64,000 nt of DNA. Source: Xanthomonas chitinilytica. Its GTDB lineage: Bacteria; Pseudomonadota; Gammaproteobacteria; Xanthomonadales; Xanthomonadaceae. Below are positions 19,888-28,930 of this stretch, piece after piece (position 1 is the first letter of the stretch; the number at the start of each line of letters is the position of its first letter). The notes below the pieces were generated by a model, which was not told where the DNA came from, searched no databases, and saw only the letters and a list, made by a program, of their open reading frames with translations. The translations under genes were made by a program, and so were the position numbers. The stretch covers positions 62,001 to 126,000 of the forward strand of contig NZ_JAPCHY010000004.1 in NCBI RefSeq assembly GCF_026107455.2, read 5' to 3'.

Positions 19888-19962
19888 GGGTGCTTAGCTC
19901 AGCGGTAGAGCGTCTCCTTTACACGGAGAGGGTCGGGGGTTCGAAACCCTCAGCACCCACCA
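19888..19962 (+). tRNA. tRNA-Val (TAC)
   Basis: 75 bases with encoded CCA, 11 bases after the hupB stop and so probably processed from its transcript. Acceptor GGGTGCT pairs with AGCACCC; the anticodon loop TTTACAC between TCTCC and GGAGA gives TAC. Confidence 0.97.
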
Positions 19963-19989
19963 AGCACCGTCAGTTGCAGTATTGAAAGT

Positions 19990-20066
19990 GGAGCGGTAGT
20001 TCAGCTGGTTAGAATGCTGGCCTGTCACGCCGGAGGTCGCGGGTTCGAGTCCCGTCCGCTCCGCCA
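19990..20066 (+). tRNA. tRNA-Asp (GTC), copy 1
   Basis: 77 bases with encoded CCA; acceptor GGAGCGG pairs with CCGCTCC and the anticodon loop CTGTCAC gives GTC. First of three identical copies; an intrinsic terminator follows. Confidence 0.97.
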
Positions 20067-20074
20067 GTTTCAAG

Positions 20075-20105
20075 AAGGCCCCTGAGCGATCGGGGGCCTT
20101 GTTTT
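20075..20105 (+). terminator. Intrinsic terminator after tRNA-Asp copy 1
   Basis: AAGGCCCC (20075-20082) pairs with GGGGCCTT (20093-20100), followed by GTTTT. Ends the hupB/tRNA-Val/tRNA-Asp unit, implying that copy 2 has its own start. Confidence 0.8.
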
Positions 20106-20157
20106 CTCAAGGCCGGATGGCCGCGGGAAGACGGGCAGTAACGAGGTTTCAAAGTGC

Positions 20158-20234
20158 GGAGCGGTAGTTCAGCTGGTTAGAATGCTGGCCTGTCACGCCG
20201 GAGGTCGCGGGTTCGAGTCCCGTCCGCTCCGCCA
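20158..20234 (+). tRNA. tRNA-Asp (GTC), copy 2
   Basis: 77 bases, identical to copy 1 over its full length; the flanks differ, which shows a local duplication with conservation limited to the tRNA. Confidence 0.97.
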
Positions 20235-20299
20235 GTTCCAGGGTGTTTTCCCGCAATGCGCTGCGTTGCAGGGGACGCCGCAGTTGTAGAGTCTAAAGT

Positions 20300-20376
20300 G
20301 GAGCGGTAGTTCAGCTGGTTAGAATGCTGGCCTGTCACGCCGGAGGTCGCGGGTTCGAGTCCCGTCCGCTCCGCCA
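20300..20376 (+). tRNA. tRNA-Asp (GTC), copy 3
   Basis: 77 bases, identical to copies 1 and 2. Only 65 bases separate it from copy 2. The 5' flank (TAAAGTGGAGCGG) resembles that of copy 1 (GAAAGTGGAGCGG). Confidence 0.97.
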
Positions 20377-20384
20377 GTTGTCTC

Positions 20385-20417
20385 AAAGCCTCGTGCGTCA
20401 GCGCGGGGCTTTTTCTT
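20385..20417 (+). terminator. Intrinsic terminator after tRNA-Asp copy 3
   Basis: AAAGCCTCG pairs with CGGGGCTTT with one mismatch, followed by TTCTTT. Separates the tRNA array from ppiD. Confidence 0.75.
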
Positions 20418-20552
20418 TGCCGGATCCTGCCGCGCCAGCGGCCAGGGCGGTGCCCGGCGCAAGCTGTCGCGCGGTGCGGAGCGCGGCCCGCTGGGTAAGC
20501 AGGGCCGAAGCGGGTTAAACTGCCCGGCTCGCCATCAGGCCGTGATTTTCCA

Positions 20553-22523
20553 ATGCTGCAGAAACTACGCGACAAGACCTCGGGCTGGATCGCCACGGTG
20601 ATCATCTGCCTGCTGATGATTCCCTTCCTGTTCGTGATCGACAACAGCTATCTGGGCGGTGTCGGCGCCAACAACGTGGCCAAGGTGCAGGCGCCGCCGA
20701 CGTGGTGGAAGTCGGCACCGTCGTGGTGGCCGGCGTCGCTGCTGTGGACCCACCACGAGATCAGCACCGAGGACTTCCGCACCCGTTTCGAACAGGCGCG
20801 CATGCAGGCCCGCGAGCAGCAGGGCGACGACTTCGACCCGCGCGAGTTCGAATCCCTGGAGAACAAGCTGCTGGTGCTGGACCAGCTGATCGACGAGCAG
20901 GTGGTGCGGCTGGCGGCCGAATCGTCCGGCATCGTCATCGGCGACGCCGCGGTGCGCGACTACATCGCCAGCATTCCGGCGTTCCAGCGCGACGGCAAGT
21001 TCGATGGCGACCAGTACCGCCTGGCCCTGTCGCAGGGCGCGCCGGCGCGTACCCCCGCCCAGTTCGAGCGGCTGGTGCGCGACAGCCTGCAGCAGTCGAT
21101 CATTCCCAGCGCGCTGGCCCAGTCCGGTTTCGCCACCAAGGGCGAGAGCGAGCGCCTGCTGAGGCTGCTGGGCGAGACCCGCGACGTCGAGATCGCGCTG
21201 CTGCCGGAGCCCGAGGCCGACACCGCCGAGATCGGCGATGCCGAGATCAAGCAGTGGTACGACAGCCATACGCAGGACTTCCGCCAGCCGGAAACGGTGT
21301 CGATCGAGTACGTCGAGCTGGATGCCGCCAGTGTTCCGGCCGTTGCCGCGGCCGACGAGGCCACGCTGCGCCGCCGCTACGAGGACGAGAAGATGCGTTT
21401 CGTCGCGCCCGAGCAGCGCCTGGCGTCGCACATCCTGATCAGCGCCGGCGCCGACGAGGCCTCGCAGAAGGCGGCCGAGGCCAAGGCGGCCAAGCTGGCC
21501 GAAGAAGCGCGGCAGCCGGGCGCCGACTTTGCCGCGCTGGCCAGCGCCAACTCCGACGATCCCGGTTCCAAGGCCGAGGGCGGAGACCTGGGCTGGGTCG
21601 AGAAGGGCGTGATGGTCCAGCCGTTCGAGGACGCGCTGTTCGCGATGGCGGCGGGCGACGTGGTCGGGCCGGTCAAGACCGAATTCGGTTACCACGTGCT
21701 GCAGTTGCGCGAGATCCAGGGCGGCGAAGGCCGACCGTTCGAGGACGTGCGCGACCAGCTGGCGGCCGAGCAGTTGCAGGCCGACACCGAGCGCGCGTTC
21801 AACGAGTTCAGCGGACGCCTGGTCGACCTGGTCTACAAGAATCCGACGGCACTGGAGCCGGCGGCCCGGGAGGTCGGTCTGCCGGTGCAGACGCTGGGGC
21901 CGTTCACCCGCACCACCGCCAGCGGCATCGCCAGCAATCCGGCGGTGCTGCGTGCGGCGTTCTCCGACGTGCTGGTGCAGGACGGGACGGTCAGCGATCC
22001 GATCGAGATCGGGCCCAACCACAACGTGATGATCCGCGTGACCGAGCACGTGCCGGAACAGGCGCTGCCGCTGGACAAGGCACGCGAGCAGGTGATCGCC
22101 GCCATCCGTGCCGACCGCGTCGAACAGCAGGCGATCAAGGCCGCCGACGCGCTGCTGGCCAAGCTCGGCGAAGGGCAGACGCTGCAGGCGCTGGCAGCCA
22201 GTGACGACCTGCAGTTGATGCCGCTGCCCGGCCTGCCGCGCATGGCGCCGGTACCCAGCGCCGCGGCCAACAGCGCGATCTTCGCCGCACCGGTGCCGGC
22301 CGAAGGCAAGCCCAGTTACGGCAAGGTCGCGCTCGAGGACGGGCGTTACGCCGTGTTCGCGGTGACGCAGGTGACGCCGGGCGACCTGGCGCAGGTGCCG
22401 GAGCCGCAGCAGGCGATGCTGAAGCAGCAGCTGAGCCAGATCGACGGTGCGGCGGCGGCCAAGGCCTATGTCGACGGCATGCGCAAGCGTTTCAAGGTGC
22501 AGATCGAAGAAGCGCAGCTCTGA
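20553..22523 (+). CDS. ppiD: Periplasmic folding chaperone / PPIase PpiD
   Basis: 656 residues. One membrane anchor at about 12-32 (WIATVIICLLMIPFLFVID) places the rest in the periplasm. SurA-type N-terminal chaperone helices are followed by a parvulin domain at about 290-390 (RLASHILISAGADEASQKAA, then FGYHVLQLREI) and a second helical region. PpiD works near SecYEG on newly exported outer-membrane proteins. The position after hupB is the same as in enteric bacteria. A terminator follows 23 bases after the stop. Confidence 0.95.
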   Translation: MLQKLRDKTSGWIATVIICLLMIPFLFVIDNSYLGGVGANNVAKVQAPPTWWKSAPSWWPASLLWTHHEISTEDFRTRFEQARMQAREQQGDDFDPREFESLENKLLVLDQLIDEQVVRLAAESSGIVIGDAAVRDYIASIPAFQRDGKFDGDQYRLALSQGAPARTPAQFERLVRDSLQQSIIPSALAQSGFATKGESERLLRLLGETRDVEIALLPEPEADTAEIGDAEIKQWYDSHTQDFRQPETVSIEYVELDAASVPAVAAADEATLRRRYEDEKMRFVAPEQRLASHILISAGADEASQKAAEAKAAKLAEEARQPGADFAALASANSDDPGSKAEGGDLGWVEKGVMVQPFEDALFAMAAGDVVGPVKTEFGYHVLQLREIQGGEGRPFEDVRDQLAAEQLQADTERAFNEFSGRLVDLVYKNPTALEPAAREVGLPVQTLGPFTRTTASGIASNPAVLRAAFSDVLVQDGTVSDPIEIGPNHNVMIRVTEHVPEQALPLDKAREQVIAAIRADRVEQQAIKAADALLAKLGEGQTLQALAASDDLQLMPLPGLPRMAPVPSAAANSAIFAAPVPAEGKPSYGKVALEDGRYAVFAVTQVTPGDLAQVPEPQQAMLKQQLSQIDGAAAAKAYVDGMRKRFKVQIEEAQL

Positions 22524-22546
22524 CCGGCGGCGATCCGCATCCGACG

Positions 22547-22576
22547 AAAAGCCCGGCATCGCCGGGCTTTTTGTTT
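22547..22576 (+). terminator. Intrinsic terminator of ppiD
   Basis: AAAAGCCCGGC pairs with GCCGGGCTTTT around the loop ATC, followed by TGTTT. Strong form. Confidence 0.92.
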
Positions 22577-23093
22577 GGTTCTGGCCTGCCTCGGGGAAGT
22601 GCATTGCCGGGGCGCCCGGTTGTCGCTCGAAACGCTCGCGACTGACATCGCTCCCACGGCAATCCCCGCTCCTTGTAGGAGCGACGTCAGTCGCGACCGG
22701 GCACCGAAAAGACAGGTCCTTCACCCGGGCCCCGGGGAATCCGGTCCCGAACCCTGGGGAAGAGGCAGGCATCGTCACGATAGTCGCAGGCGATGCGGAT
22801 CGAAGCATGCAGGCGGTCGTGCGTCCGGCACGTCTGCCCGATGCCTTCGCGGCGGTCCAGCAGCGCGATTCAGTCGCCGAGCGCGACGACCGTGCCGATT
22901 CCTGCCTTGGCGATTTCATCCCGGAGGACGAGACCCGTTCGTGAGGGGAAGGCACCGGCGATGCCACGGACAAGGCGGCGCTTCCGGGCGATGCCGGCAG
23001 GGAGCCGGGCGGCTCTCCGGCTGCGGCTGGACGAACATGCCGGGACCGGCACCGGTCTTCGGACGGGAGGCGACAGGGCCGCCTCCCGTGCGC
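22577..23093. other. Gene-free region between ppiD and mltD
   Basis: No supportable gene in about 520 bases. It contains a REP doublet (22626-22700). On the minus strand a protein-like reading (ending DEIAKAGIGTVVALGD at 22870) runs on past a stop into DRREGIGQTCRTHDR; I cannot assign it and treat it as a possible relic or chance. No terminator for the minus-strand mltD is obvious. Confidence 0.5.
22626..22700. repeat. REP doublet, second family (GTAGGAGCGACGTCAGTCGC type)
   Basis: Two inverted copies: GCTCGCGACTGACATCGCTCC (about 22634-22654) and GTAGGAGCGACGTCAGTCGC (from 22675). The core GCGAC-GTCA-GTCGC is itself palindromic and copy two has a GTAG head. A further copy lies at 31698-31729. 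It differs in sequence from the repeat at 11575. Confidence 0.8.
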
Positions 23094-24284
23094 TCAGCGC
23101 GGTTCCTCGAAACGCAGCACCATGCCGGGCTTGAGTACGCTGGCGGCGGTGAGGCCGTTGCCGGCCAGCAACGCCTTGACCGGAATGCCGTAGCGGCGGG
23201 CGATGCTCCAGGCCGATTCGCCGCTGCGCACGGTATGCCGGCGCGGGCCGGTTGCGGCGGCGGTCGTGGTCGTTGCCGACGGACTGCCGGCGGGTGCATC
23301 GGCGGTGGCCACGAGCGCCGTCGCGGCGGGTGCGGCGGCCGTGGCGAGGGAGGCCGGGGTGAGCGGCGCCAGCACGCGGATGTCGCTGCGTCCGTTCTTC
23401 AGGGCCGGATTCAGCCGCGCGACCTGGGCCGGATCCATCGTCTGCTGCCGCGCCCATTGTTCCAGCGGCGCGCCCGCGGGTACCGGATGGGCCTGCAGCA
23501 CCGGCACCGGGCGATCCAGCGCGGCCATCAGTTCGTCCTCCGCCTCGGCCTGCTCGAGGATGCAGGCCAGGGCATGCAGCTTCTCGACGTAGGCATAGGT
23601 GATCGGCGACAGCCCGGGCAGTTCCGCCGGCCGCGCGTTCTGCGCGTTCATGCCGGCGCGGCGCAGCGATTGCAGTATCCGGTACTCGCCGGCGTTGTAG
23701 GCCATCACCGCCAGCCGCCAGTCGCCGCCGAACATGCCGTGCAGGGTCTTGAGGTAGCGGACCGCGGCGCGGGTCGAATCCACCGCCGACAGGCGCCCGT
23801 CGTAGCCCTGGTCCATCGGCACCTTGTGGCTGCGGGCGGTGCTGGCGATGAACTGCCACAGGCCGGCCGGGCCGCTGGGGCTGCGCGCGCCGGGGCGGTA
23901 GCCGCTCTCGACGAAGGGGATCAGCGCGAATTCAGTCGGCAGCCCGGCGCTGCGCAGCTCGTCCACCACGTAGCCGAACAGCGGCAGGACGTCGTCGTCG
24001 CCGTTGCCCAGGCGTGCCGGGGCATGGGCGAAATGCTTTTGCCAGCGCGGGCTGGTGGCCTCGGCATCGCATTGCGGCGCGGCCAGGCCCTCACGGAAGC
24101 TGGCGAAGATCTCCTGGCCGTTGCGGACCATCGGTGGCGGCAGCGCGTCGGCCTCCAGCGGCAGCGCCGACAGTGCGGCCAGGTTCTGGGCGACGCCGGC
24201 AACGGCCGGCAGCGGTTGTGCGGTTGCCGGGTGGCTGCCGGCGAGCGCCAGCAGCAGCCCCAGCGCCAGGCCGCGCCGGCTCAT
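23094..24284 (-). CDS. mltD: Membrane-bound lytic murein transglycosylase D-like
   Basis: 396 residues from ATG 24284. A signal peptide ([19 protein letters not shown]) is followed by an SLT domain with the catalytic Glu in [18 protein letters not shown] (about 120), [10 protein letters not shown] and [12 protein letters not shown]. One LysM peptidoglycan-binding repeat lies at the C terminus ([19 protein letters not shown]). Enteric MltD has two LysM repeats, so this is a short form. It lacks an obvious lipobox and may be periplasmic. Its start overlaps the gloB stop (ATGA), so the two are cotranscribed. Confidence 0.88.
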   Translation of the reverse strand: MSRRGLALGLLLALAGSHPATAQPLPAVAGVAQNLAALSALPLEADALPPPMVRNGQEIFASFREGLAAPQCDAEATSPRWQKHFAHAPARLGNGDDDVLPLFGYVVDELRSAGLPTEFALIPFVESGYRPGARSPSGPAGLWQFIASTARSHKVPMDQGYDGRLSAVDSTRAAVRYLKTLHGMFGGDWRLAVMAYNAGEYRILQSLRRAGMNAQNARPAELPGLSPITYAYVEKLHALACILEQAEAEDELMAALDRPVPVLQAHPVPAGAPLEQWARQQTMDPAQVARLNPALKNGRSDIRVLAPLTPASLATAAAPAATALVATADAPAGSPSATTTTAAATGPRRHTVRSGESAWSIARRYGIPVKALLAGNGLTAASVLKPGMVLRFEEPR

Positions 24285-25045
24285 GCGCGAAAACCGTCTT
24301 TCCAGCGCCGCAATTCGGCGAATACCTCGGTCTCGTCGGCGGCCGACCGCGCCAGGCGCGCTTCCACCGCAGCGCGGATTTCCGCCGTCGCGGTGCGCAG
24401 GAACGGGTTGCAGGCCAGTTCGCTGGCCAGCTCGACGGGAACGGTGGGGCGTGAATGACGGCGCATGTCCAGGACTTCCTGTTGGCGGCGTTGCAATGCC
24501 GCGTTGGCGGGATCGACCTGCCGCGCGAAGGCGGCGTTGGCCAGCGTGTATTCGTGGCCGCAACAGACCAGGGTCCGTGCCGGCAGGCCGGCCAGTCGCT
24601 TCAGCGAGGCCAGCATCTGGGCGGCGGTACCTTCGAACATGCGTCCACAGCCCAGGCTGAACAACGCGTCGCCGCAGAAAAGGCGGCCATGGCCGACGAA
24701 GGCGATGTGGCTGCGGGTATGGCCCGGCACCGCCATGACATCGAAGGTCCAGCCGGGCAATTGTACCCGGTCGCCGTCGCCCACCCGGACGCAGTCCAGG
24801 GGGATGCGTTCATCCTGCGGTGCGAAGACCGGCAGCTGCGGCCAGCGCCGGCGCAGTTCGGCGACGCCGCCGATGTGGTCGGCGTGGTGGTGGGTCAGCA
24901 GCACGGCCGCCGGTTGCAGGCCTTGCGCGGCGGCCGCCAGCACCGGTTCGGCCTGGCCGGGATCGACGAACACGGTGCGGCCGTCCGCCGCCTGCAGCGC
25001 CCAGATGTAGTTGTCCTCGAATGCGGGCAGGGCGGTCAGTCGCAT
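24281..25045 (-). CDS. gloB: Hydroxyacylglutathione hydrolase (glyoxalase II)
   Basis: 254 residues from ATG 25045 ([17 protein letters not shown]). The binuclear metal motif [10 protein letters not shown] (about 53), [11 protein letters not shown] and [16 protein letters not shown] are all present, as is the C-terminal HAGH domain ([13 protein letters not shown], then [18 protein letters not shown]). It releases D-lactate and glutathione from S-lactoylglutathione. The gene is divergent from the methyltransferase with a 12-base gap and overlaps mltD by four bases. Confidence 0.96.
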   Translation of the reverse strand: MRLTALPAFEDNYIWALQAADGRTVFVDPGQAEPVLAAAAQGLQPAAVLLTHHHADHIGGVAELRRRWPQLPVFAPQDERIPLDCVRVGDGDRVQLPGWTFDVMAVPGHTRSHIAFVGHGRLFCGDALFSLGCGRMFEGTAAQMLASLKRLAGLPARTLVCCGHEYTLANAAFARQVDPANAALQRRQQEVLDMRRHSRPTVPVELASELACNPFLRTATAEIRAAVEARLARSAADETEVFAELRRWKDGFRA

Positions 25046-25057
25046 AGAATTGGGACC

Positions 25058-25696
25058 ATGCCTGCCGCCCCGAGCCCCCGTCAAGCCGCAGTCTCAACCT
25101 GGTTTGACACGCAGGCGGCACAGGCGGTGCGCCGGATCGAGCATCACTACCTGGCGACCCAGCTGGCGCGGATGCCGGCCCAGCCCTGGTTGTGGTTGGG
25201 GCCGTCCAGCGATTGGTGGCCGACGCCGCCGCCGCCCGGGCGTGGTCTGCGGCTGCACCGGGAGGGCGATGGCTACTTGGGCGACCTGCGCTGCCGGTTG
25301 CCGCTGCCGCTGCCGGGCGAGGCGGTCAACGCCATCGTGCTGCAGCACGCCCCGCTGGCCGGCAGCCGTGAGCTGATCGCCGAGTGCGCGCGGGTGCTGA
25401 TGCCCGGCGGACGCCTGTGGCTGACCACGCTCAATCCCTTTAGCCCGTACCGGCTCCGCTGGCGGCGGCATCGCCCGGATCCGCTGCTGCCGGCCCGTTG
25501 CCGCCACCTGCTGCGCGAATCCGGGCTGCAATATGCCCCGCCGCACTACCTGGGCCCGTTGTGGGGCGAGGAGGGGCGCGGCCACGGACCGGCACTGCTG
25601 CGCGCCAGTTGCCTGCTGGAGGCGGAAAAGCGCGTGGCTGCCGCTGTCGGTCCGAGCGCGGTGCCGGTAGGCTGGCGCGGCCAGGTGGTTACCTGA
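25058..25696 (+). CDS. SAM-dependent methyltransferase-like protein (YafS position)
   Basis: 212 residues. The C-terminal half of a class I methyltransferase fold is readable: [20 protein letters not shown], then [20 protein letters not shown]. The glycine-rich SAM loop is weak here ([11 protein letters not shown]), so activity is uncertain. In E. coli the order gloB-yafS-rnhA-dnaQ has a methyltransferase in exactly this place, which supports orthology. Substrate unknown. Confidence 0.75.
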   Translation: MPAAPSPRQAAVSTWFDTQAAQAVRRIEHHYLATQLARMPAQPWLWLGPSSDWWPTPPPPGRGLRLHREGDGYLGDLRCRLPLPLPGEAVNAIVLQHAPLAGSRELIAECARVLMPGGRLWLTTLNPFSPYRLRWRRHRPDPLLPARCRHLLRESGLQYAPPHYLGPLWGEEGRGHGPALLRASCLLEAEKRVAAAVGPSAVPVGWRGQVVT

Positions 25697-25715
25697 TTCC
25701 TGTTTCTGGAACGAA

Positions 25716-26168
25716 ATGAAGACGATAGAGATACATACCGACGGGGCCTGCCTCGGCAATCCCGGTCCCGGCGGCTGGGCCGCGCTGCTGCGCTACAAGG
25801 GCCATGAGCGCGAGGTCAGCGGCGGCGAGGCCCACACCACCAACAACCGGATGGAGCTGATGGCGGCGATCATGGCGCTGGAAACGCTGACCGAGCCGTG
25901 CCGGATCGTGCTGCATACCGATTCGCAGTACGTGCGCCAGGGCATCACCGAATGGATGCCGGGCTGGGTACGGCGCCACTGGAAGACCGCCGGCGGCGAC
26001 CCGGTGAAGAACCGCGAGCTGTGGGAACGACTGCATGCCGCCAGCCAGCGGCACGAGATCGACTGGCGCTGGGTCAAGGGCCATTCCGGCAACCCGGACA
26101 ACGAACGCGTGGACCAGCTGGCGCGCGACGAGGCGGTGCGGGTACGCGCGGCCGCGCCGGTAAACTGA
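25716..26168 (+). CDS. rnhA: Ribonuclease HI
   Basis: 150 residues. Catalytic acids are visible as D8 in [18 protein letters not shown]47 in [15 protein letters not shown]69 in [13 protein letters not shown] and the last Asp in [12 protein letters not shown]. It also has the basic protrusion [16 protein letters not shown] and the [10 protein letters not shown] loop. It cleaves RNA in RNA-DNA hybrids. dnaQ follows after seven bases, so they form an operon. Confidence 0.98.
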   Translation: MKTIEIHTDGACLGNPGPGGWAALLRYKGHEREVSGGEAHTTNNRMELMAAIMALETLTEPCRIVLHTDSQYVRQGITEWMPGWVRRHWKTAGGDPVKNRELWERLHAASQRHEIDWRWVKGHSGNPDNERVDQLARDEAVRVRAAAPVN

Positions 26169-26175
26169 GGGGCAT

Positions 26176-26910
26176 ATGCGCCAGATCATTCTCGATACCG
26201 AAACCACCGGCCTGGAATGGAAGAAGGGCAACCGCATCGTCGAGATCGGCTGCGTCGAACTGCTGGAGCGGCGGCCCAGCGGCAACAACTTCCATCGCTA
26301 CCTCAAGCCCGACTGCGAATTCGAAGCCGGGGCGCAGGAAGTCACCGGGCTGACCCTGGAGTTCCTGGCCGACAAGCCGGCGTTCGCCGAGATCGCCGAG
26401 GAATTCCTGGCCTACATCGACGGCGCCGAGCTGATCATCCACAACGCCGCGTTCGACCTGGGCTTCCTGGACTACGAACTGTCGCTGCTGGGGCCGCAGT
26501 ACGGCCGCATCCGCGACCGCGCGTCGGTGGTCGATACCCTGACGATGGCGCGCGAGCAGTTCCCGGGGCAGCGCAACTCGCTCGATGCGCTGTGCAAGCG
26601 GCTGGGCGTGGACAACTCGCACCGGCAGCTGCACGGTGCGCTGCTCGATGCCCAGATCCTGGGCGACGTCTACATCGCGCTGACCTCGGGGCAGGAGGAG
26701 ATCGGCTTCGGCCAGCCCGAGGACGGCTCGTCCGCCACCGGCGCGGCCGTGCTCGCGTTCGACCCGTCGATGCTGCTGCCGCGCCCGCGCGTGGCGGTCA
26801 CCGCCTCGGAACTGGAGGCGCACGCGGCGCGGCTGGAACGGCTGCGCAAGAAGGCCGGGCGGGCGCTGTGGGACGGCGAGCCGGAGCCGCAGGCGCTCGC
26901 CGAGGGCTGA
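26176..26910 (+). CDS. dnaQ: DNA polymerase III epsilon subunit (proofreading exonuclease)
   Basis: 244 residues. DEDDh exonuclease motifs are present: ExoI RQIILDTETTGLEW, ExoII ELIIHNAAFDLGFLDYEL, ExoIII with the His-Asp in HRQLHGALLDAQILGDVYIA. The C-terminal tail (about 190-244) should bind the alpha subunit. It is paired with rnhA as in enteric bacteria, where they are divergent rather than tandem. Confidence 0.97.
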   Translation: MRQIILDTETTGLEWKKGNRIVEIGCVELLERRPSGNNFHRYLKPDCEFEAGAQEVTGLTLEFLADKPAFAEIAEEFLAYIDGAELIIHNAAFDLGFLDYELSLLGPQYGRIRDRASVVDTLTMAREQFPGQRNSLDALCKRLGVDNSHRQLHGALLDAQILGDVYIALTSGQEEIGFGQPEDGSSATGAAVLAFDPSMLLPRPRVAVTASELEAHAARLERLRKKAGRALWDGEPEPQALAEG

Positions 26911-26944
26911 TCGGGGTGACGCGCCAGCGCATGCGCGCTGACAC

Positions 26945-26971
26945 CCCACGATTTGCGGTGCAAATCGTGGG
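26945..26971. terminator. Hairpin between converging dnaQ and PP2C genes
   Basis: A perfect 12-base stem, CCCACGATTTGC with GCAAATCGTGGG, around a GGT loop. A second small palindrome (CCCCCTGACTCAGGGGG) lies at 27015-27031. Neither has a U tract; they may slow transcription from both sides. Confidence 0.5.
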
Positions 26972-27063
26972 CCCCGCCTTACCGGTATCCAGACCCCCGC
27001 CGCTTCGCGGCCGCCCCCTGACTCAGGGGGCTTTCCCCGGGGCAGGACGCGTCCGGGCAGAAG

Positions 27064-27768
27064 TCAGTGGCAGCGCACCAGGATCACGCTGATGTTGTCC
27101 GAGCCGCCGCCGTCCAGTGCGGCGGCGACCAGCGTGTCCACGCATTCCTGGGCGCTGCAGTCGTCGTGCCCGAGGGTGTCGGCGATGCCGCTGTCGTCCA
27201 CTTCCTCGGTCAGGCCGTCGCTGCACAGCAGCAGCTGCATGCCCGGTCGCAGCTCGCCGGTCATCGTGGCCACGTTCAGGTGCATCGGGTCGGTGACGCC
27301 CAGCGCCTGGGTGACCACGTTGCGGTGCGGGTGGGCGCGCGCCTGTTCGGCGGTCAGGCTGCCCTGGGCGATCAGTTCCTGCACGTAGCTGTGGTCCTGG
27401 CTGAGCTGGGCCAGCTTGCCGGCGCGCCACAGGTAGGCGCGGCTGTCGCCGACCCAGGCCACCTCGAAGCGATTGCCCTGTATCCGTGCGGCGACCACCG
27501 TGGTGCCCATCGGCAGGGTGTCGTTGCGGCGGCGCGAGGTGCGGATGATCTCCTCGTCGGCGATGCGGATGGCCTGGACCAGCGGGGTGCCGTCGCGGAT
27601 CTCGCGGACGATGGTCTCCCGCGCCAGCGCGCTGGCGACCTCGCCGCAGGCGTGGCCGCCCATGCCGTCGGCCACCAGCCACAGCCCCAGCTCGCTGTCG
27701 CCGTAATAGGTGTCTTCGTTGAGTTCGCGGCGCAGGCCGACGTGGGTGAGGTGTCCGAATTCGATCAT
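27064..27768 (-). CDS. PP2C-family Ser/Thr protein phosphatase
   Basis: 234 residues, a stand-alone PP2C domain. Metal-binding aspartates are in LNEDTYYGDSELGLWLVADG, MGGHACGEVASA, LLLCSDGLTEEV and GGGSDNISVILVRC; GDSRAYLWRAGKLAQLSQDH is the classic central block. It is similar to bacterial Stp1/PrpC phosphatases, which usually oppose a Hanks-type kinase or act with FHA or type VI systems, but no such kinase is adjacent. The start ATG 27768 opens the conserved MIEFGHLTHVGLRRE. Confidence 0.93.
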   Translation of the reverse strand: MIEFGHLTHVGLRRELNEDTYYGDSELGLWLVADGMGGHACGEVASALARETIVREIRDGTPLVQAIRIADEEIIRTSRRRNDTLPMGTTVVAARIQGNRFEVAWVGDSRAYLWRAGKLAQLSQDHSYVQELIAQGSLTAEQARAHPHRNVVTQALGVTDPMHLNVATMTGELRPGMQLLLCSDGLTEEVDDSGIADTLGHDDCSAQECVDTLVAAALDGGGSDNISVILVRCH

Positions 27769-27917
27769 GGGGCGACCGCGGCGGGCTGGCGTTTGCTGTA
27801 GTTCACAACGGCATCATCGCGGCCGGGCGGACATCCGGCAAGACGCGCGATTGCCGGCTGCGTGTGGCCTGCGCCCGGCGGCCGCAGCGCCGGTTTCCGC
27901 GGGAGTGCGGCAATGGC

Positions 27918-27946
27918 TTGTCCGCGGCGCGCCGGCCCCGTATCAT
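27918..27946 (+). promoter_or_regulatory. Sigma-70 promoter of tRNA-Ser (CGA)
   Basis: TTGTCC (27918-27923), a 17-base spacer and TATCAT (27941-27946), five of six at the -10. It lies 29 bases before the tRNA. Confidence 0.65.
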
Positions 27947-27975
27947 TCGCTCCCCCGGTTCGCCGGGGACCATCT

Positions 27976-28066
27976 GGAGAGGTGGCAGAGCGGTTGAATG
28001 TACCTGACTCGAAATCAGGCAGGCGTTTATAGCGCCTCGGGGGTTCGAATCCCCCCCTCTCCGCCA
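27976..28066 (+). tRNA. tRNA-Ser (CGA)
   Basis: 91 bases with a long variable arm and encoded CCA. Acceptor GGAGAGG pairs with CCTCTCC; the anticodon loop CTCGAAA between CCTGA and TCAGG gives CGA. Confidence 0.97.
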
Positions 28067-28074
28067 GATACGCG

Positions 28075-28102
28075 AAACGCCCCCTTGTGGGGCGTTTTGC
28101 AT
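28075..28102 (+). terminator. Intrinsic terminator after tRNA-Ser (CGA)
   Basis: AAACGCCCC pairs with GGGGCGTTT around a short loop, followed by TGCATTT. Confidence 0.8.
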
Positions 28103-28411
28103 TTCCGGCCGGCGACACCGATGAAACGCTCCCGATCCGGGAGCGGCAGGGCGGCGCGGGACCGCCGGCGCGCGCAGCGGACAAGGGCCGCGCTGCCCGG
28201 CCGCGCCCGGGCTTCCCCGGCAGCCGATCGCCCGCGCCTGCGTGCGCATGCAATCAGTCGTCCCGTGCGGCTTCTGGATCGGGGGCGACGCGATCGGGCC
28301 TGCCGGCCTCGCGGAAGCGGGATTCCAGTTGCGGGCGGCGCTTGCGGGCGTTGCGATGCCCGTTTGCAGCATGGCGGCTACACTGGGCGCCTTGTTCTTC
28401 CGGTGTCCACC
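28103..28411. other. Gene-free region upstream of the DUF6165 gene
   Basis: About 310 bases with no start site, repeat or reading frame I can support on either strand. It presumably carries the promoter of the next gene; no clear -35/-10 pair was found. Confidence 0.5.
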
Positions 28412-28810
28412 ATGTCCGAAATCCTTGTCCCCGTTTCCTTCGGCGAGTTGCTCGACAAGATCGCCATCCTGCAGATCAAGTCCGAGCGCATGAGCGACCC
28501 GGCCAAGCTGGCCAACGTCCGTACCGAACTGAGCGCGCTGGAAAAGACCTGGATGGCGCATCCGGCCGCGGTCAGGGACATCGCCCGCCTGCGCGCCGAG
28601 CTGAAGGCGGTCAACGAGCGGCTGTGGACGATCGAGGACGACATCCGGCTGAAGGAGAAGGCGCAGGCCTTCGACGAGGAGTTCGTCCAGCTGGCGCGCA
28701 GCGTCTACTTCCAGAACGACGAGCGGGCGCGGATCAAGAAGGACATCAACCTGGCGCTGGGTTCGTCCTACGTCGAGGAGAAGTCCTACCAGGATTACCG
28801 GGCGACGTGA
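28412..28810 (+). CDS. DUF6165 family protein
   Basis: 132 residues from ATG 28412. It opens ILVPVSFGELLDKIAILQIK and continues with mostly helical, charged sequence (SERMSDPAKLANVRTELSAL, then RLRAELKAVNERLWTIEDDI) and ends GSSYVEEKSYQDYRAT. This looks like a small helical cytoplasmic protein of a conserved uncharacterised family often found beside LPS and glycan genes, as here next to the heptosyltransferase-like gene. Function unknown. Confidence 0.8.
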   Translation: MSEILVPVSFGELLDKIAILQIKSERMSDPAKLANVRTELSALEKTWMAHPAAVRDIARLRAELKAVNERLWTIEDDIRLKEKAQAFDEEFVQLARSVYFQNDERARIKKDINLALGSSYVEEKSYQDYRAT

Positions 28811-28930
28811 CCGGCCCGCGGCGGCTCGCGTTCCCGGGAGCCCGCCGGAACGGGGACGCCCACGCCGCGTTGCTTCCATCTTCTTTGGCGCATGGGCGCG
28901 GATGCCCGGGCCCGGGCATCCTCCGCAGTT

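Noticed and set aside
19990..20376. Regularly spaced identical repeats as a CRISPR array
   Set aside because: The repeats are complete tRNA-Asp genes with CCA ends, the spacers differ in length (91 and 65 bases) and no cas genes are near.
22575..24458. Plus-strand frame of 627 residues across the REP region and mltD
   Set aside because: It contains translated repeat (ETLATDIAP, CRSDVSRDR) and then antisense of mltD; no protein-like domain.
27064..27768. PP2C phosphatase as part of a type VI secretion or toxin system
   Set aside because: No kinase, FHA or secretion genes are adjacent; neighbours are dnaQ and a tRNA.
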